A stretch of DNA of 8,993 nt from Verrucomicrobiota bacterium (GTDB taxonomy: Bacteria; Verrucomicrobiota; Verrucomicrobiia; Opitutales; Opitutaceae): the NCBI GenBank assembly GCA_023410155.1, contig JAEYQF010000322.1, positions 1-8,993 on the forward strand, written 5' to 3'. Both the position numbers and the translations under genes were made by a program. Shown here in pieces: positions 6,742 to 8,993 of this stretch. The notes below the pieces were generated by a model. That model was given only the letters and a program-made list of their open reading frames with translations. It did no database searches and was not told the origin of the DNA. Position 1 is the first letter of the stretch; each line of letters starts with the position of its first letter.

Positions 6742-7556
6742 ACCGACGGTGGAAAACGCTCGCGAGCATCGCCGTGGCGATCGTGTTTCTCGCGCCGTTG
6801 ATGTGGATGCTGCTCGGCTCGCTGCGCGACGAGACGCACATCTTCCGCCTGTCGCAATGGCTGGGCTCCACCGGCTGGACGCTCGACAACTACGGCGAGG
6901 CGTGGAGACGGGCGTCCCTCGGGCGCGGGTTGTTCAACTCGCTCGTGCAGGTGGCGCTCATCAGTGGGGTCGGCCTGTTCATCAATGCCCTCGCCGCCTA
7001 CGCCTTTGCCCGGTTGCAGTTTCGCGGACGGGAGTGGCTCTTCGGGCTCACCGTCGTGCTCATCATTCTGCCGGTGGAGGTGCTCGCCGTCCCGATGTTT
7101 CTCACGGCGCGCGACGTCGGCCTGACCGGTGGTTATGCGGCGGCGATGGCGGGACTGACCGTGCCGTTCTTCGCGAAGGCGTTTAACATCTACTTCCTCC
7201 GGCAACACTTTCTCGCCTTGCCCGCGGAGCTTGAGGAAGCCGCCGCGATCGATGGCGCCAGTGCGTGGCAACAATTCTGGCGCGTGGGGTTGCCGGCAGT
7301 GAAACCCGCGCTCGCGACCGTGGTGGTGATCGACCTGCTGACGCATTGGGGTGATTTTCTCTGGCCGCTCATGATCGCAACCCGCGACGAGACCCGCACG
7401 GTGCAGCTGAGCTTGGCGGCGCTTTTCACGCAGCCGCCGCTCCAGTGGGGCGACATCCTGGCCTGCGCGGTCCTCGCCACGTTGCCGGTGGTGGCGATCT
7501 TCCGCTGGTTGCAGCGCTATCTCGTCGCGACCGAAGCGCGCGCCGGCATCAAGTAG
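6738..7556 (+). CDS. sugar ABC transporter permease, MalG/UgpE type
   Basis: A 272-residue inner-membrane permease, the second half of the CUT1 channel. Hydrophobic segments lie near residues 9-27, 66-90, 100-121, 133-154, 189-209 and 238-256. The EAA loop is at 166-186 (EEAAAIDGASAWQQF then GLP), and NSLVQVALISG at 67-77 is the typical start of the core domain. The GTG at 6738 is chosen because it overlaps the previous stop (GTGA) and has the same CCAGGGAGG ribosome block (6722-6730) with a seven-base spacer as the first permease. No ATPase gene follows; the next gene is pyrH. The importer must therefore use an ATPase encoded elsewhere, as is known for CUT1 systems that share an MsmK/UgpC-type subunit. 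Confidence 0.93.
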   Translation: MNRRWKTLASIAVAIVFLAPLMWMLLGSLRDETHIFRLSQWLGSTGWTLDNYGEAWRRASLGRGLFNSLVQVALISGVGLFINALAAYAFARLQFRGREWLFGLTVVLIILPVEVLAVPMFLTARDVGLTGGYAAAMAGLTVPFFAKAFNIYFLRQHFLALPAELEEAAAIDGASAWQQFWRVGLPAVKPALATVVVIDLLTHWGDFLWPLMIATRDETRTVQLSLAALFTQPPLQWGDILACAVLATLPVVAIFRWLQRYLVATEARAGIK

Positions 7557-7591
7557 CAGCGGGTCAGGGGTTCACCGACGATGCGCAGAGT

Positions 7592-7599
7592 TGACGTCA
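7592..7599. promoter_or_regulatory. possible pyrH promoter region with TGACGTCA palindrome
   Basis: The 71-base gap before pyrH contains TTGACG at 7591-7596, a good -35 match that overlaps the perfect palindrome TGACGTCA. The hexamer 17 bases further on (TTTCCT, 7614-7619) is a poor -10. A promoter for pyrH is plausible here but weakly supported. Confidence 0.25.
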
Positions 7600-7627
7600 T
7601 TTTTGCCCTTCCGTTTCCTCGCCCACC

Positions 7628-8368
7628 ATGCACGCAAGCACGTCGGTGGATGCTCAGGTCAAATACAAGCGCATCGTCCTCAAATTGAGCGGCGAAGTGC
7701 TCCGCGGGGGGAAAAGCGGCGACGCGATCGACGCAGCCACACTCGAGAAAACCTGCGCCCAGGTGAAAGAGATTCACGATCTCGGCGTCCAGGTCTGCGT
7801 GGTGATCGGGGGCGGCAACATCTTCCGCGGCCTTAACGGCGCCAAGCGCGGCGTCGACCGCACCACCGGCGACTACATGGGCATGCTCGCGACCGTGATC
7901 AACGGTCTCGCGCTCATGGATTGCCTCGAGAAAATGGGCGTGAAGACCCGCGTGCAAAGCGCGATCCCGATGAACCAGCTCGCGGAGCCGTTCATCCTTC
8001 GGCGCGCGATGCGCCACCTGGAGAAAGGCCGCGTGGTGATCTTTGTCGCCGGCACGGGCAACCCGTATTTCTCCACGGATACAACGGCGGCCCTGCGCGC
8101 ATCCGAGATGCACGCCGACATCATCATGAAGGCCACCAAGGTCGACGGCATCTACGACAAGGATCCCAAGAAGTTTCCCGACGCGGTGCGCTATGACCAG
8201 ATCACCTACATCGACGCCCTCAAGCAGCGGCTCAATGTCATGGACTCGACCGCCTTCTCGCTCTGCCTCGACAACAACGTTCCGATCCTCGTCTTCGATC
8301 TCAACGACGAGCACGCGATCCGAAAAGCCGTGCTCGGCGAAAAGATCGGCACGCTCGTGCGTAGCTGA
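7628..8368 (+). CDS. pyrH: UMP kinase
   Basis: A 246-residue uridylate kinase of the bacterial amino-acid-kinase fold, which phosphorylates UMP to UDP with ATP in pyrimidine nucleotide synthesis; it normally works as a hexamer under UTP and often GTP control. Visible motifs are KLSGE at 19-23, VIGGGNIFRG at 59-68, GDYMGMLATV at 81-90, the UMP-site segment AGTGNPYFSTDTTAALRA at 141-158, KVDGIYDKDP at 171-180 and VMDSTAF at 204-210. Length is normal. The ATG at 7628 is the only reasonable start, as a stop lies in frame at 7592-7594. No Shine-Dalgarno sequence is present; the 28 bases before the ATG hold only four purines. The usual partner frr follows after 131 bases; rpsB and tsf, which often precede pyrH, are replaced here by the sugar importer. 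Confidence 0.97.
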   Translation: MHASTSVDAQVKYKRIVLKLSGEVLRGGKSGDAIDAATLEKTCAQVKEIHDLGVQVCVVIGGGNIFRGLNGAKRGVDRTTGDYMGMLATVINGLALMDCLEKMGVKTRVQSAIPMNQLAEPFILRRAMRHLEKGRVVIFVAGTGNPYFSTDTTAALRASEMHADIIMKATKVDGIYDKDPKKFPDAVRYDQITYIDALKQRLNVMDSTAFSLCLDNNVPILVFDLNDEHAIRKAVLGEKIGTLVRS

Positions 8369-8383
8369 GGCGCGCTGCGCGCC
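8369..8383 (+). repeat. perfect GC palindrome directly after the pyrH stop
   Basis: GGCGCGCTGCGCGCC begins at the first base after the TGA. It can form a 6-bp GC stem with a three-base loop. No T-run follows, so it is more likely a pausing or mRNA-end-stabilising hairpin than a full terminator. Confidence 0.5.
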
Positions 8384-8385
8384 CG

Positions 8386-8480
8386 TTGAGACTTAAGGGC
8401 TGAGAGTCGAGAGTCGGGGCACCGGCTCCGCACTCGCCTCCTGGTCGTTTTTCTCTCAACTCTCATCCCTCAACTTCCAA
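8386..8480. repeat. long imperfect inverted repeat built of degenerate heptamers
   Basis: The left arm (8386-8413) reads as four heptamers, TTGAGAC, TTAAGGG, CTGAGAG and TCGAGAG. The right arm (8453-8480), read on the minus strand, gives in register TTGAGAG, ATGAGAG, TTGAGGG and TTGGAAG. The arms pair over 28 positions with 22 Watson-Crick pairs, one G-U pair and five mismatches, around a 39-base loop. The best core, 8401-8413 with 8453-8465, matches at 12 of 13. The element fills most of the pyrH-frr gap and ends 19 bases before the frr ATG. It could be an mRNA leader hairpin, an intergenic repeat family member or a degenerate tandem repeat copied in both orientations. Confidence 0.7.
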
Positions 8481-8499
8481 TTCCGTCCCCCTCTCCCCC

Positions 8500-8993
8500 A
8501 TGTCTCACCCGATCCTCCTCGATGCCCAGGCCAAGATGAAGAAAGCCGTGGATCACACGCTGCATGAGTTCAGCGCCATCCACACCGGCAAGGCCACGCC
8601 CGCCATGGTGGAAAGCGTCATGATCGAGGCCTACGGCTCGATGACGCCGCTCAAGCAGAACGCCGCCATCTCCACCCCCGACGCGCGTCTCATCCAAATC
8701 CAGCCGTGGGATGCCAGCCTGATCAAAGCGATCATCAAGGGTATCCAGGAAGCCAACCTCGGATTCAATCCCGTCCCAGACGGCAAGGTCGTGCGCATCC
8801 CGCTTCCCGAGATGAGCCGCGAGCGCCGCCAGCAATTCGTGAAGGCCGCGCAACAACTCGCCGAACAAGGCCGCGTGCACGTGCGCAATGTCCGTCGCGA
8901 TTCGCTGGAAACGGTCAAGAAGGCCAAGCTACCCGAAGACGAAGCCAAGCGCGTCGAGAAGGACATCCAGGCCGCCACCGACAAAGCTATCGC
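8500..8993 (+). CDS. frr: ribosome recycling factor (3' end cut by window)
   Basis: The first 164 residues of ribosome recycling factor, which works with EF-G to split the post-termination ribosome. The domain I helix starts the protein, domain II runs through about residues 31-103 (including EAYGSMTPLKQ at 43-53 and VRIPLPEMSRERR at 98-110), and the returning helix carries VRNVRRD at 128-134, including the functionally critical Arg132 in E. coli numbering. The alignment to the E. coli protein is without gaps around both ends of domain I, which supports the ATG at 8500. About 20 residues are missing beyond the window. The conserved IRTGRA motif is IHTGKA here (His28, Lys31). The leader before the ATG is strongly pyrimidine-rich (23 of 26 bases) with no Shine-Dalgarno sequence. 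pyrH lies upstream on the same strand, the usual neighbour. Confidence 0.96.
   Translation, partial: MSHPILLDAQAKMKKAVDHTLHEFSAIHTGKATPAMVESVMIEAYGSMTPLKQNAAISTPDARLIQIQPWDASLIKAIIKGIQEANLGFNPVPDGKVVRIPLPEMSRERRQQFVKAAQQLAEQGRVHVRNVRRDSLETVKKAKLPEDEAKRVEKDIQAATDKAI

Noticed and set aside
8448..8452. T-run TTTTT as an intrinsic terminator after pyrH
   Set aside because: No GC-rich hairpin directly precedes it; it lies at the edge of the loop of the heptamer inverted repeat, and frr is expected to be co-transcribed.
8481..8993. Minus-strand open frames opposite frr
   Set aside because: They are antisense to a clearly recognised ribosome recycling factor and show no independent features.
1..8993. 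CRISPR array, tRNA, rRNA, insertion sequence or prophage genes
   Set aside because: No spaced direct repeats, cloverleaf-like sequence, transposase or integrase motifs, or terminal repeats were seen on either strand.

Overview
The window is GC-rich, densely coded bacterial chromosome. The organism is probably a member of the PVC group, most likely Verrucomicrobia of the Opitutaceae type. This is an inference from GC content, the form of the ribosome recycling factor and the gene mix; no 16S rRNA or other decisive marker is present. All genes belong to recognisable families, and I found no evidence for a wholly new defence, mobile or biosynthetic system. There is no tRNA, rRNA, CRISPR array or insertion sequence.

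Layout. (1) Positions 1-2661, plus strand: a possible tail of an upstream gene, a CmoB-like SAM-dependent methyltransferase, and an MsbA-type ABC exporter half-transporter joined to it by an ATGA overlap. This is the end of an operon that starts outside the window. (2) Positions 2662-2778: a short convergent gap with two hairpins. (3) Positions 2779-4344, minus strand: a small four-helix SPW-family membrane protein, followed 27 bases later by a poxvirus-like DNA topoisomerase IB with all five catalytic residues, probably one transcription unit. (4) Positions 4345-4585: a divergent control region with a good -10 box and three inverted repeats. (5) Positions 4586-7556, plus strand: a CUT1-type sugar importer made of a lipoprotein binding protein and two permeases, joined by 4-base overlaps. 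No ATPase is encoded beside it. (6) Positions 7628-8993, plus strand: pyrH (UMP kinase) and frr (ribosome recycling factor, cut by the window edge). They are separated by a 131-base gap that holds a palindrome and a long inverted repeat built from degenerate heptamers.

How they work together. Block 1 probably modifies and exports a glycan, lipid or small molecule. Block 3 pairs a DNA-relaxing enzyme with a membrane protein of unknown role. Block 5 imports a sugar or sugar derivative and must borrow its ATPase from elsewhere. Block 6 is the usual housekeeping pair, here without rpsB-tsf directly in front. The most unusual features are non-coding: the heptamer inverted repeat before frr, the cluster of palindromes before the SPW gene, and the pyrimidine-rich leaders without Shine-Dalgarno sequences in front of pyrH and frr, which contrast with strong Shine-Dalgarno sequences at several other genes.
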